Below, piece by piece: positions 47,627 to 59,213 of a stretch of 64,000 bases of DNA. Within the stretch, counting starts at the first letter, position 1. Every line of letters starts with the position of its first letter. Both the position numbers and the translations under genes were made by a program. The notes beneath the pieces were generated by a model, which saw only the letters and a list, made by a program, of their open reading frames with translations, made no database searches and was not told the DNA's origin. This stretch comes from Sisyra terminalis (taxonomy: Eukaryota; Arthropoda; Insecta; Neuroptera; Sisyridae), in the NCBI GenBank assembly GCA_958496175.1, contig OY292276.1, positions 11,302,001 through 11,366,000 on the forward strand, given 5' to 3'.

Positions 47627-48129
47627 GTAGTAATTAACTAAATACGAAAAATTAATTATTTTGTCATCGTTATTAAAAGATGTTGAAAAAATAGGGTTTA
47701 TAGCCACATATAAAAATCAAATGCAGGAAATTTAACAAAAATATTATTCAACAATAAAACCATGAGAAAAATAAACAAAACCTCCCTCCAACAAAAAAAA
47801 AAAATGGAGAAAAAAAGGCATTTATAAAATGAGTTTTTTTCCATAATATTTATTTTCAATTTCAAAAATTTTCCAAAATAACAAAATTGAAGATAACATT
47901 AAACGCGCTAGTGACCCAAATATTTTTATTGTTCGTGAACAATATTTACAAATATTTTTATTTTTAAATATAAATTTGGGAAATAAGACCTTACATGTTG
48001 TGAAAATTCGGAAAATATATTCTTTCGGATTCTTTCACAAACCTCTGCAAACAATTTTCCATTGATTGATAAACAAAAATTTCAACTTTAAAATTTTGTT
48101 GGCTAACTGATATAGGGTCACCTAATGAT

Positions 48130-49200
48130 TAATGTAAAGAAAAGTCATAAAATGATTCGGAAAATACGAATTCTTGAAACCAATCCGACAATAATGGACT
48201 AATGAAAAAGAAAATAGTACAGTGAGAAGGATTTGGCAATATTTTCTTGAAAAAAACCCTACAAAATTAGAACTTGAAAATTTTTAATTTCCGATAGATG
48301 AAGTTTTATATTATTTTATAACTGCAATAATCTTTAAAGACTCTAGAGTTTAAGAAAATTCGTAAGCCGAGAATTATTAGAACTTTGTTCGTCACAAGAT
48401 TCAAAACTAGCATCTAACTATAGAACTATCATATTAATTCCTCGTCAACCATAAACTTTTCCTTCGTTTTTCTAAAAATATTAAGATGTTTTTTTTTTAT
48501 CTTAAAGTTTAAGCCCACCCTGTACCTATTTTACAACGCTTTTCTCGGTTTAGTTATGCCTCATTTTTCTCAGTTTAATAGCGTGTGTAATTACAAACAC
48601 TTTTCGCATAATAAGTTTTTCCTATAATAAAATATAATACTTAAACTGTGATTTTTTCTGGAGATTAAAAATTATACAAAACGTGAAAATTATTAGTTCT
48701 CACTTCATAATTAACAGCAAACAATGTACGTACTATAATAAGTAACATGTAAATTCATATGAGAGACCATTGATAAGTTGAGTTTGCCGACAAATAATGC
48801 AATTGTTGTAAGATTTGAACTCCATTGTTGAATGTCATTTATCAAACAAACTGTCAAAATGTCAGGCATTTCCATTGTTAAGTTTGAATTCAGTGGTAGT
48901 AAAAGAGAGTACGGGTTGACAAGGGTTAAAGTTTTGTGACTAATTAATTGGGAATTGAGGGGGGTGGAGGAACGATTAGTTAAATTAGAATTTTGGAGTA
49001 AAAATTGGTTAAATCATGTTTTGGTAACTACAGAAAATGCATAGGAAATTGGACAAACAAGTCAATTGAGAACTGTGGAAATCATGCAATATTTCATAAG
49101 GAATTTCAATTATAGTTTGATAACAATTATTTTCAAATAAAAGTACCTAAAACTAACCTCTGTCAAGTTAGCACCCGACTTTTACAAATTAAAGTTTAAA
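48130..49200. other. Non-genic DNA
   Basis: No gene found. TTTAAGCCCACCCTGTA near 48508-48524 may pair with 45121-45135 (see findings). Confidence 0.45.
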
Positions 49201-50200
49201 ATATATTTTTAGATTGCCTTTTGTTTGTACTTGATTGTACCGAAAAAAATTTCGTTTGTACCTCAACCGAAAAAAAGTTAATAAATTTTTAAAAATCGAT
49301 AGCCCCCATTGTTAGATTTTTCAAAAAAATTGACGGCCATAGATAGGTCTTGACACGTAGAGGATTGTACCGAAAAAAATGCGTTTCTAGCTTTAACCCA
49401 AAAAAAGTTATGAGCGACTTTGTGAATGCACTTATTCCATTGAATATAGTTTTCCAGCTACTATGGATTTTCCTTGACAGATTTTCCAAATTTAAAAGCA
49501 GTACAATCTAGCTACTGTGCCGCTGAGGATTGTACCGAAAAAAGTATTCTTCTAACTTTTTCCAACGGAAGTTATAAAGGATTTTGTATGAGTAATTAGA
49601 CTAATTACTTCATTGTTGAAACTGCTAAAACGGCCATAACTTTAAATCTATTGAGGTACAAACGAATTTTTTGCGGATTCTTTCGGGTGCTGGTCTCTAG
49701 TTGATGAAATCAGAGAATCTGCCAAAAAATTCGTTGGTACCTCAATAGATTCAAAGTTATGGCCGTTTTTGCAGTTTCAACAATGAAGTAATTAGAGTCT
49801 AATTACTCATACAAAATCCTTTATAACTTCCGTTGGAAAAGAGTTAGAAGGATACTTTTTTCGGTATAATCCTCAGTGGCACGGTGGCTAGATTGTACCG
49901 CTCTTAGATTTGGAAAATCTCTCAAGGAAAACCCGTAGTAGCCAGAAAATTCTATATTCAATGGAGTAAGTGTATTCACAAAATCGCTCATAATTTTTTT
50001 TGGGTTAAAGTTAGAAACACATTTTTTTCGGTACAATCCTTTACGTGTCACGGCCTATCTATGGCCGTTAATTTTTTTGAAAAATCTAACAATGGGGGCT
50101 ATCGATTTTTAAAAATTTAATAACTTTTTTTCGGTTGAGGTACAAACGAAAATTTTTTCGGTACAATCAAGTACAAACAAAAGGCGATCTAAAAATATAT
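49201..50200. repeat. 1.0-kb foldback element, family D
   Basis: ATATATTTTTAGATTGCC is mirrored by GGCGATCTAAAAATATAT. The arms share GATTGTACCGAAAAAAAT and ACGGCCATAACTTTNAATCT, forming an almost complete 1-kb palindrome centred near 49702. Two short minus-strand frames inside are artefacts. Confidence 0.85.
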
Positions 50201-50403
50201 AAAATAAATATAAAATATAATTATTACTAACATCATATTTTTATGGATATCTACTACAAGAGAATGGTTATCGATACATTTCCGTGTCGGTAGTTCTTCA
50301 TGCAGTAGTTCTTATGCATTGTCGCGACATTCTATTAATTCATATCCTTAAAATATATATTTTTTTGAGTATTTTAAATGCTGTATAAGGTTTATATCAT
50401 TAA

Positions 50404-51995
50404 CTAGCTAAACCCGGCAGACGTTGTCCTGTTAGCCAATAGTTGTAAATAGATAAATCGAATTTAGGAAAAAAAAGCTTGAGAATTATTAGAACCACCT
50501 CCCTTATCATCCTGCAGAATCCCTCGTTGTACCAATTATAACTCATCTTCAATATATACATTAATCAATTACGTTTTGAGAACCTCTACCTCTAAAAATC
50601 ACTATACGATCATAACAATAAAGTATTGACAGTTAACGATTATTGTATTGACCGTTGAAAAAGCCGTTTTTTGCGATCGCAGGTATATTACTGACGCAAG
50701 AAAAGATAAAAACAATCATTAAAGCGGATTACATATCGTGACAAAATTTGAGCTAAATGGATGCAAAACTTTTTGAATTTTTGAAATCTACACAAACCAT
50801 CATAACAATTCTATATAAGTAAATAAAACATAGATTATTCATTGTTTATTGAAATCAGAGATTGTCAGAGGTGGCCAACCCGCGAGATGCATCAGACTTT
50901 TTTAAAATGTATACATTTTATAATGACCATAGTGGTAAAAATCAATATACTATAAATGTTTACAGTGTATTTAAATTTAGTATGGAGAATTTGAGATATA
51001 ACTTTAATGGTGGCCCGCGGAGTTATGATGCATTTCCGAAGTGACCCGCAATTCAATTTGGGTTGGCCATTCCTGATTTAAAATATGCTGATTGTTTGGT
51101 ATCTTAAAAAAGAACATATTTAATTAAAGAGTCCAATTTATATCCAATTAATGGATGTCTATTTAATTATTTTAATCGGGTTTCTTCTAATTGCAACTTT
51201 TATTATTAATAATTAAACGTAAATAGGCAACCTTTTCTTTCGAAGAAAAACTAGTTGAACTTGATTACAAAGTTTCTATCAAATCAATAAAGCTGTCTTT
51301 AAATTGGAATCATAAATGAAATCAGAATAAAATATTGGTACAACTATTTAGATTAGACTTGTTTGTAACCTTTATTCTTATTTTTGGCGAAACACGCCTA
51401 AGATGTACCTGGAAACAAAATATTATCAAAATAAATAAACCTGTTATTGAATCATACGAAATAATTCAGGTAGGCAGAATTAACGTTAGAATTATCGACC
51501 TTTGATCCATAATCCAATGATAAATATTATGACCGAAACCGACTTAATTCCAAGGTGTGAAATTGCAAACGATTCTCTACCTGCTATCAACGGGTGGTAT
51601 AAAATAACATAGTAAAAGCTTGAAGGCCAAAATGTGTGAAAAAGGTAAGCTCAAAGGTGTTACTAATGGATTTGGTAACAGATGTCAATGTAATTATAAT
51701 TGACAACAAATAATAAATACCTCAAACTGGTTTCAAATTCCTTAAACGATATATTTAAAGCTGCCATTCTCTCATTTTGACCTCATATGCATACGAAAAA
51801 TCCTTAAATTCTCACCTATATATGAGTTTAAAGACATACATAGATATTTCTTAACATATTTTTGTATTTTTCTATTTGTGTCTTTCAAAATTGAATTGTT
51901 TTTTTGGCCAATTTGATCCAAAGATCGCTATTAATCAGGGACTGGAAGCTTACTGGAAATATTCCTGTTTTCTTTAGTACTTCTTTAAACATATT
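50404..51995 (-). mobile_element. Non-autonomous Helitron, family 2 copy D
   Basis: On the minus strand the 3' end reads ACAGGACAACGTCTGCCGGG, TTTAGCTAG|T, a hairpin followed by CTAG and a T target. Homology to 25415-27269 extends along the whole length except for the Penelope insert there. The 5' boundary is not resolved. There is no coding sequence; the 60-codon frame at 50862-51044 is an artefact. Confidence 0.75.
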
Positions 51996-52369
51996 TGTTT
52001 TATGGGCGAAACGATATCATTTGTAAACTACTATTTAGTTTTTGAGTATTGTCCAAGGAGTTTTTACAATAATTTCCTATCCCATAAACTAATGAGCGTA
52101 ATGGATCTAGTGATGGGACCAATTGGGGCAATTTTACTTTTCCACCAGTCCAACATAACCCAGTAGACTCACTGCTGTACTTTAACGCCTTACAATATTG
52201 GCAAATGATTGTCATTTCCCCAATTGTTCCATATTACAATAAATACTAAGTAAAATATGTAAATAATATATAAATTAAATAAATAAAAATGTCAAATTCA
52301 AACGTTGCTAAGCGTTTTTTAAAATAAATCACAGATTTCAATGATTACAAATAGTATATAGGCAAGTAA

Positions 52370-52546
52370 GCGTAAAAATTTGCAGAAGATGTCGAGGGAT
52401 ATCTTAATCTTCCAGAGGTATAAAATATACTTTATATCCGATTCCCATGCCTACCAAATATACGTAGAAAATTTCATGAAAATTGGTCCAGCCGTTCTTG
52501 AGTTATAAACAGTGTAACTAACATGACTTTCTTTTATATATATAGA
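52370..52546 (-). mobile_element. Helitron 5' end fragment, third family
   Basis: Minus strand: A|TCTATATATATAAAAGAAAG, followed by the region ATTTTCATGAAATTTTCTAC. The 5' TC after an A and the AT-rich start match Helitron 5' termini. The 3' end was not found. Confidence 0.5.
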
Positions 52547-53512
52547 TATAAAGTCTTTAAATAAGTAATTTGTTGATTTAACTTGTACTATGTTTTCATT
52601 AGCAACCCTTAGCAGTATTGTTACTTTCGACCCACAACGTGTTACTTTCGACCCGCCTACGTGATCGAAAGTAACTACTGACAATTTTTTTTAGCTCTGT
52701 ATTATTCATATAAGACACACCATAATTTAATAAATCAAGTTACTTTTGTGAAGAACATAAACTAAATTTATATGTGGTTATATTCATTTAATGGCAATAA
52801 TAACACCCAGCCAGAAATCAAGGTAAAAGTACAAATTGTTACTTTTGTACCCGGTCTCCCCTACGAGTGTGTAACTTTATTAGATAAGTTTAAAAAAGCG
52901 ATATTTAAACTAAAGAATACCGGTATTACACAACTGTATAAAGGACTCAAAATACTGGTACCTATTCAGTATCCTGGTATACCGGTATTGCAATCCCTAA
53001 ACAAAACATATTTTTTTATATAGTTGATTCATTGTAAATTATTTAAAGCCAACATATTATTTGATTGGAGCAAATTTATTTTCTAGAAGCTTTGAAAAGC
53101 GGAAATCCAACAGGACCATTTGTAACACTCTAAATGGAAATTACATAGAAATTAATTTTACATTTTCTTTAAAAAATATAAACTTCCTGTTTTCCCTCGT
53201 ATTTAAAACGAAGATTTTTCGTTTAGATTAAAAACTACAAAACATGTAAATTATAGTTTTCACTTCGTTATTTGCAGTAAACAGTATATATTAATAAGCT
53301 ATGTATAATTTCATTACAACTTGTGGGAACTATAATTATTTTTATGGATTCTGGTTAGTTATGAAAAATATTTGGTTTTTAAATGAGTTGAAAAGAAAAT
53401 CGGTAAAAATATCTGCCACTAAAAATGAAATACCTTTTTCCTCATTTTTAAATATATTTTTAGTAGTTACAATGTTTTTCATATTTTTTCATCAAATTAT
53501 ACTTATTGGACT

Positions 53513-53626
53513 TCCCTGTTAAAAAAAAGCATTTTAAATGTTCAAAAACCCTATTAGAAGTCATTTAAAGTTATTTCAAATGTAATGATTTCCAAATGCT
53601 ACTAAATGTCTTTTTTTTGACAGGTA
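53513..53626. mobile_element. MITE, copy 2 (inverted)
   Basis: TCCCTGTTAAAAAAAAGCAT to TTTTTTTTGACAGGTATA. Its reverse complement matches the MITE at 42425-42540, including AAATCATTAC and GACTTCTAAT. Confidence 0.7.
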
Positions 53627-54394
53627 TAATAGTATACCATTTACATTCTTAATGAACAGATTAACAAAAAACAACCAAATTTTTCCGTATAACAGTAATG
53701 GTTTATTTTAAAAAACCAAAGATAAGAGTTTTATTTGAATTTTTCTTCTTCATTCTTTAAACACTGTTCCACGGATTGGATTTAGAGCTTTAATACTGAA
53801 TTCATTAAAGAAGCTCATTAAAAGCCAAGTCCGTATTGAAATTCAGTAGCGCAACTTTTAATTAATTGGAAATCAATGCATTAGGTTTATTTTTAACAGT
53901 TGCCCTTTTACAAATTTATGTTTCTTCGTAAAAAAAATAAGTTTTTCTAACTTATTTTCGAAAACTTCATCTGTAGAAGTTTCAAAGAATTTTTGGGAAA
54001 TTAAAAAATGGGGATTGAAATAATTTTACACTTGAATATTATACAAGGAATTAAAAAAAGCTTTTACTGTATTAAGAGCCAGGAAAATTAATGTTTAAAT
54101 CAGAAACCTAGGACATGAGAATGTGGTGTTTCGGTAGTTTAAAGGTTACTTGAAAAACCACGAAGTTTTAATCCTAAAAAAAAAATCATTATTATTTCCT
54201 CCCCCCCATCCATTTCAAAATGGTTGAAAACTCTTTAAAATTTGAAAAAAAAAATCTAAGCTAACTTAATAAAGCATTATTGTCACCAAAGGTAGGCAAT
54301 CCGCCAATGAAATTAAAGAATGTCTTTCCTGGTGGAAAATCAAAGATATTTTACCAAGAAATTCTAAAAAACTTTTATTCTAAGTTATATGTTT

Positions 54395-57300
54395 TTTCGA
54401 TCAAATTGTCTTCATTAACAATTTTTCAATCTTCTGGGTAAAAATTTTGGATATAAACTCCAAAGATTGTTGGGAAAGTGCTATGTGCGGAGTGTATCAC
54501 TGTATAGATCGGAAAAATTAAGTCTTTGGAAAATAGGGTTGCAAAAGAAAGAAGAAACTAAAATGAATGGATCGAATCAGCGACATAGAAATATAGAAAA
54601 AAATCAATGAAGAAAATTTGATCATCGGCAAGAAGAAAAGTTATATTGGAGTGATACTTGGAGAGGGAAAGGAGCCATATTGAAAATAATCAAGAAAAAG
54701 CTGGAAAAACCTAAGATAAAGATTAGAATCTTGGACTTGTTAAAAAAAGGAACGGACTACCCCAAGATGAAAGATTTTTCCATGGAGATATTCAGTGGAT
54801 AGAAGAGTTATTCAATAACAATTCTTCAATCTTTTAATAGAAATTTTGGACATAAACGCCAAAAAAAGTTTTAAAAGTACTAGTGTGGATTGTATCATTA
54901 TATGGATGGGAAAAATGAAATCTTTAGAAAATAGGGCAGGAGGAAAATGAAGAAATCCAAATAAATGGATCGAATCAGCGACGTAGAAATGTAGAATTGA
55001 TTAAGAAAATTCGATCATCGATAAGAAGAAAAGTTATATTGGAGTGATCATATTTGGAGAGGAATAGGACTTATATTGGAAATAATCAAGCAAAACCTGG
55101 AAAAACTTAAGATAAAGATTAGAATCTTGTTAAAAGAAGGAACGGACAATCCCAATATGAAAGATTTTTCTTTGGAGATACAGTGGATAGAAGAGCAATT
55201 CAATAGCAATTCTTCAATCTTCTGATTAAAATTTGAGACATAAACTCCAAAAATAGTTCTGAAAGTGCTATGTGTGGAGTTTATTATTGTATGAATTATT
55301 ATTATTATAGGAAAAATGAAGTCCTTAAAAAATAGGGACGGAGGAGAATGAAAAAATCCGAATAAATGGGTCAAATTAGCGCTGTAGAAATATAGAAAAG
55401 AAGCAATAAAGAAAATTTGATAATCGGCAAGAAGAAAAGCTATATTGGAGTAATCATATTTGGAGAGGGAAAGGATTAATATTGAAAATAATCAAGAAAA
55501 ACCTGGAAAAATTTAAGATAAAGATTAGAATCTTGAAGTTGTTAAAAGAAGGAATGGACTACTGTAATATGAAAAAATTTTCCATGAAAATACAGTAGAT
55601 AGAAGAATTATTCAATAACAATTCTTCAGCCTTCTGATTGAAATTTTGAATTTAAACTCCAAAAAAGTTTTGAAAGTGCTAGTGAAAAGTGTATCATTAT
55701 ATGGATGGGAAAATTGAAGTCTTTGAAAAATATGGCAGAAGAAAAGCTTTATTGGATAGATCATATTTGGAGAGAAAAAGAACTCTTATTGAAAATAATA
55801 AAGAGGAAACTGGAAAAACTTAAGATAAAGATTAGAATCTTGGACTAGTTTAATGAAGGAACGGACTTCGCCAATATGAAAAATATTCCATTGAGATACA
55901 GTGGATAGAAGAGTTTTCCAATAACAATTTTTCATTCTTTTGATTGAAATTTTTAAAATAAACTCCAAATACAGTTGTGAAAATGCTACGTGCAGAATGT
56001 ATCACGGTATAGATCGGAAAATCGGAAAATTGAAATCTTTAAAAAAAAGGGCAGGAGAAGAATGGAAGAAATCCAAATAAATGGATCAAATCAGCGACGT
56101 AGAAATGTAGAATTGATTAAGAAAATTCGATCATCGACAAGAAGAAAAGTTATATTGCAGTGATCATATTTGGAGAGGAAAAGGACTTATATTGGAAATA
56201 ATCAAGCAAAACTTGGAAAAACTTAAGATAAAGATTAGAATCTTAGACTTGTTAAAAAATGTTAAAAAAAAGAACGGACTACCCTAATATGAATGATTTT
56301 TCCATTAAGATACTGTGGATGAAAAAGTTATTCAATAACAATTCTGCAATCTTCTGATTAAAATTTTGGACATCAACTCCAAAAATACTTGTGAAAGTGC
56401 TTATGAGGAGTGTCATTATATGGACGGGAAAATTGCAAAATTGCGGGCAAATTAATGGATTGAATCAGCACCGTAGAAATATCGATGAAAAAAAATCGAT
56501 CATCGACAAGAAGAAAAGCTATATTGGATAGATTATATTTGGAGAGGAAAAGAACTCATATTGAAAATAATTAAGAGAAAACTGGAAAAACTTAAGATTA
56601 AGATTAGAATCTTGGACTAGTTTCATAAAGGAACGCACTTCACCAATATGAAAAATTTTCCATTGAGACACAGTGGATAGAAGAGTTATTCAATAACGAT
56701 TCTTCATTCTTCTGATTGAAATTTTGAACAAAAACTCCAAAAAAAGTTTTGAAAGTACTAGTATGGAGTATATCATTATATGGACGGGAAAAATGAAGTC
56801 TTTGAAAAATAGGGCAGAGGGAGAATGAAGAAATCCAAATAAATGGATCGAATCAGCAACGTGGAAATACAGAATCGATAAAGAAAATTCGATCATCGAC
56901 AAGAAGAAAAGCTATATAGGAGTGATCATATTTGGAGAAGAAAAGGACTCATAGGGAAAATTATTAAGAGAAAGCTGGAAATCTTAAGATAAAGATTGCA
57001 ATCTTGGATTTGTTAAAACAAGGAATCGACTACCCTAATATGAAAGATTTTTCCATGGAGATACATGGGATAGAAGAGTTATTCAATATCAATTCTTCAA
57101 TGTTCTGATTGAAATTTTGAATTTAAACTCCAAAAAAGTTTTGAAAGTGGTAGTGGAAAGTGTATCATTATATAGATCGGAAAAATGAAGTCTATAAAAA
57201 ATAAGGCAGGAGAAGAATGAAAAATCCAAATTAATGAATCGAATCAGCGACGTAGAAATATTGATTGATTGATTAATCATATTTGAAGAAGAAAAGGCTT

Positions 57301-57490
57301 CATATTGAAAATGATTAAGAGAAAACTGAAAAAACTTAAGATAAATATTGGGACTTAAAATAAAGAATCTTGGACTTGTTAAAAGAAGGAATGGACTATC
57401 CCAATATGAAAGATTTTTTCCCTCAAGAGTTATCAGGCGGGAAACTAAATCTATCATCAGGCAAAAAGCAGAGGAAAGAAAGTGACTCAA
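54395..57490 (+). repeat. Eight-unit tandem array derived from a LINE C terminus
   Basis: The phrase CTTAAGATAAAGATTAGAAT recurs near 54713, 55104, 55511, 55819, 56223, 56588, 56982 and 57326, giving units of about 390-407 bp plus three shortened ones (308, 365, 344 bp). Decayed translations resemble the end of a non-LTR retrotransposon protein: KVLKVLVWSISLYG, then WSDHIWRRKGLI.KIIKRKLE and LLKEGTDYPNMKDFS, matching the family pattern LYG.E.W ... WIGHILR..GLL..IIEGK. Every unit has stops, so the array is not coding. Confidence 0.75.
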
Positions 57491-58014
57491 AAGAAGTTAA
57501 TGTTTTTTTTTTCAACTACACTAATGAAATAATAATTTAAAAGAAAAGAAAACTAGTTTCAGTGAAAATGTATGTTAGCGTATTTTTTTTCTTTATAAGA
57601 AACTAAATTTTGTGCTATGTTTTTTTCTCGAGATTTTAAGGTAAAGATGTAATGAAATTATTAGGGGTTTTTATTCCGGGACATATGGCACTTTTTCTTC
57701 GGCACTAAAATTAAGGTGGCGTAAATTTCTTGAAGGAGCTATAGTAGAATGTAAAGTATGAAAGTTTGTAAGTTACTTAAAGTTGGTGGAAACTCTTTAG
57801 TGACTTGAAAGTTTAATGAATGAAAATTTAATTAAATGAGAAAAGTCAAACAAATTGGAAACGGAGGTGTTTGGTGATGGTAATTTGTTGGGCTTGCTTG
57901 GCCCTAATCATATTGATTATCTTCAATAAAGTTTTGAAAAGCCTATGGAGAGATTGGGGGGGGGCTATTATTAATTAGCGACATGAATAATGAATAGATC
58001 AAGGGGATACGAAC
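57491..58014. other. Non-genic DNA, start of KChIP intron
   Basis: No transposon is recognisable. The part next to 58014 is the 5' end of the intron following the KChIP-like exon. Confidence 0.5.
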
Positions 58015-58170
58015 CGTTTTGAATCCCCTGTACATAACACGAATCTCTTGTCTGGTGAACTTGGTCTGTCTGCAGAGATCCTCGAGCGCAACGGGAATGG
58101 GTTTAGGGACACGCGAAGGTTCAATCTCGTAGACTACCTCCTCCATGGGCGAATCCGGTGGTGTTGCCAT
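58015..58170 (-). CDS. Kv channel-interacting protein, first coding exon
   Basis: Minus-strand exon of 52 codons. ATG is at 58170-58168 with an in-frame stop shortly upstream, and the exon ends ...GGATTCAAAACG with a GT donor at 58014-58013, phase 0. The peptide MATPPDSPMEEVVYEIEPSR continues with VPKPIPVALEDLCRQTKFTR and QEIRVMYRGFKT. This matches the start of insect KChIP/neuronal calcium sensor proteins, where the helix before EF-hand 1 (RQEIRVMYRGFK) is followed by TECPEGVV. KChIPs are EF-hand calcium sensors that bind Kv4 channel N termini. I found no further exons in this window; with about 200 residues expected, the rest lies left of position 1 or is too short for me to see. Retained reading beyond 58014 is intron. 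Confidence 0.82.
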
Positions 58171-58908
58171 TGCCGCTGCTGTTTAGAGTCGATGCTGGAG
58201 CTTTAATAATGTACACGACACATTAACACAGTTTCATCATAGAACACTAAAAAGCGCTAAGAACAATTGCTTGTTGTTTGGTACAGCCACAGAACCGAAT
58301 GAATCACATGTTTAAATCCCATCCGAATTCGATTCGTTTTTGTTTCTTAAATAAAGCCCTGCCGCCGTGCTAGGTCTGAACTGAGCATAACAATGGCCAA
58401 GCTTTCAATGGTCAATTGTTGAAAAAAATCCGCGAGCTTTTCGATTGACGATTATTAATTTACCAATGCAGAAAAGCTCCGGGAGAAAGTCAGAGATGCT
58501 CGAGTCTAAATCATCGTGTCTCGGTGAAATTTCCCGACGAACTGCTACCGTTCTGTCACCCGTTCGTCCCGTTTGGCGACTAACTATCTGCAACTACCTA
58601 TTGGCAGCGGAAAATGACATGCGCATCGCAGCTCTTTTGCAAGGGATTTCACTTTGGAAAAATATTTACAGAAAACTTAACGCAAACCCTAATTTTAATT
58701 ATATGTACACTAATTAATTATTCATCGTACCTATTATAGGAAACTATCAGATATAACTTCCTAAGTTAAAACCAAAAAAAAAAATTTTTTTTAAATTTTT
58801 TTTTAATGGAAATAAATAAAAAAATTCAAAATTAAGTGCATTTTAATTAATTTTGAAGTAAAAATAATAATTTAAGAAGAAAAAATAAAAAAAAAATGTT
58901 TTCCACAT
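58171..58908. promoter_or_regulatory. KChIP 5'UTR and probable promoter region
   Basis: This is 5' of the minus-strand exon and has higher GC content near 58450-58620 than the AT-rich DNA around it. No TATA box or defined motif was identified. The overlapping frames at 58405-58717 on both strands have no domains and are treated as chance. An AT-rich stretch at 58740-58900 separates it from tRNA-Pro. Confidence 0.4.
58878..58900 (-). terminator. Pol III terminator of tRNA-Pro
   Basis: Just downstream of the tRNA on the minus strand are long T runs (complement of the A-rich stretch ending AAAAAAATG), as needed for Pol III release. Confidence 0.75.
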
Positions 58909-58980
58909 GGGCTCGTCCGGGATTTGAACCCGGGACCTCTCACACCCGAAGCGAGAATCATACCCCTAGACCAACGAGCC
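58909..58980 (-). tRNA. tRNA-Pro (CGG)
   Basis: The minus strand reads GGCTCGTTGGTCTAGGGG..., with acceptor stem GGCTCGT/ACGAGCC and discriminator C. The A-box region TGGTCTAGGGG, anticodon stem CTCGC/GTGAG with loop TTCGGGT (anticodon CGG, reading CCG), T arm CCGGG TTCAAAT CCCGG all fold without mismatch apart from normal positions. It is 72 nt and intronless, and the 3' CCA is not encoded. It sits 233 bp upstream of the DDX56 start on the opposite strand. Confidence 0.97.
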
Positions 58981-59213
58981 ATGGTATATACCAATCCTAA
59001 AGAAGCATATAAACCAACCAACAAATTAATAACAAAAATATTTTTATATTTACTTTTTCAATAAAAATCGATTTCTTTAAAAAAAGCAACATTCTTTAAA
59101 ATCTCTTCAACAAATTCTATAATCCGATTAATCAATTTTTCAAAATATCAACCATCAAACATAACCTCAAAATAAAACAAGATCGCACGTTCCAGTGCAC
59201 GTAGTCGTAAAAA

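Larger units (their letters stand above)
47108..48125. repeat. Outer foldback element containing nested MITEs
   Basis: The left arm (47108-47225: TTAGCCAACAAAAATTTATAG ... AGAGGTTTGTGAAAGAATTC) is inverted at 48015-48125 (AATTTTGTTGGCTAACTGAT). The element is interrupted at 47250-47626 by a hAT MITE which itself holds a PIF MITE. Confidence 0.75.
51996..54390. other. Non-genic DNA with small repeats
   Basis: Apart from the Helitron end at 52370-52546 and the MITE at 53513-53626 I see no gene. Direct repeats GTTACTTTCGACCC near 52618 and 52641 with inverted GATCGAAAGTAAC near 52663 form a small cluster. Confidence 0.45.

Noticed and set aside
55048..57490. Minus-strand frames of 60-133 codons across 55-57.5 kb
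   Set aside because: They repeat with the tandem array and are antisense to the decayed LINE-derived reading; not genes.
58445..58717. 90-codon plus-strand frame upstream of the tRNA
   Set aside because: No domain, overlaps an equally long minus-strand frame, and lies in the probable KChIP promoter region.
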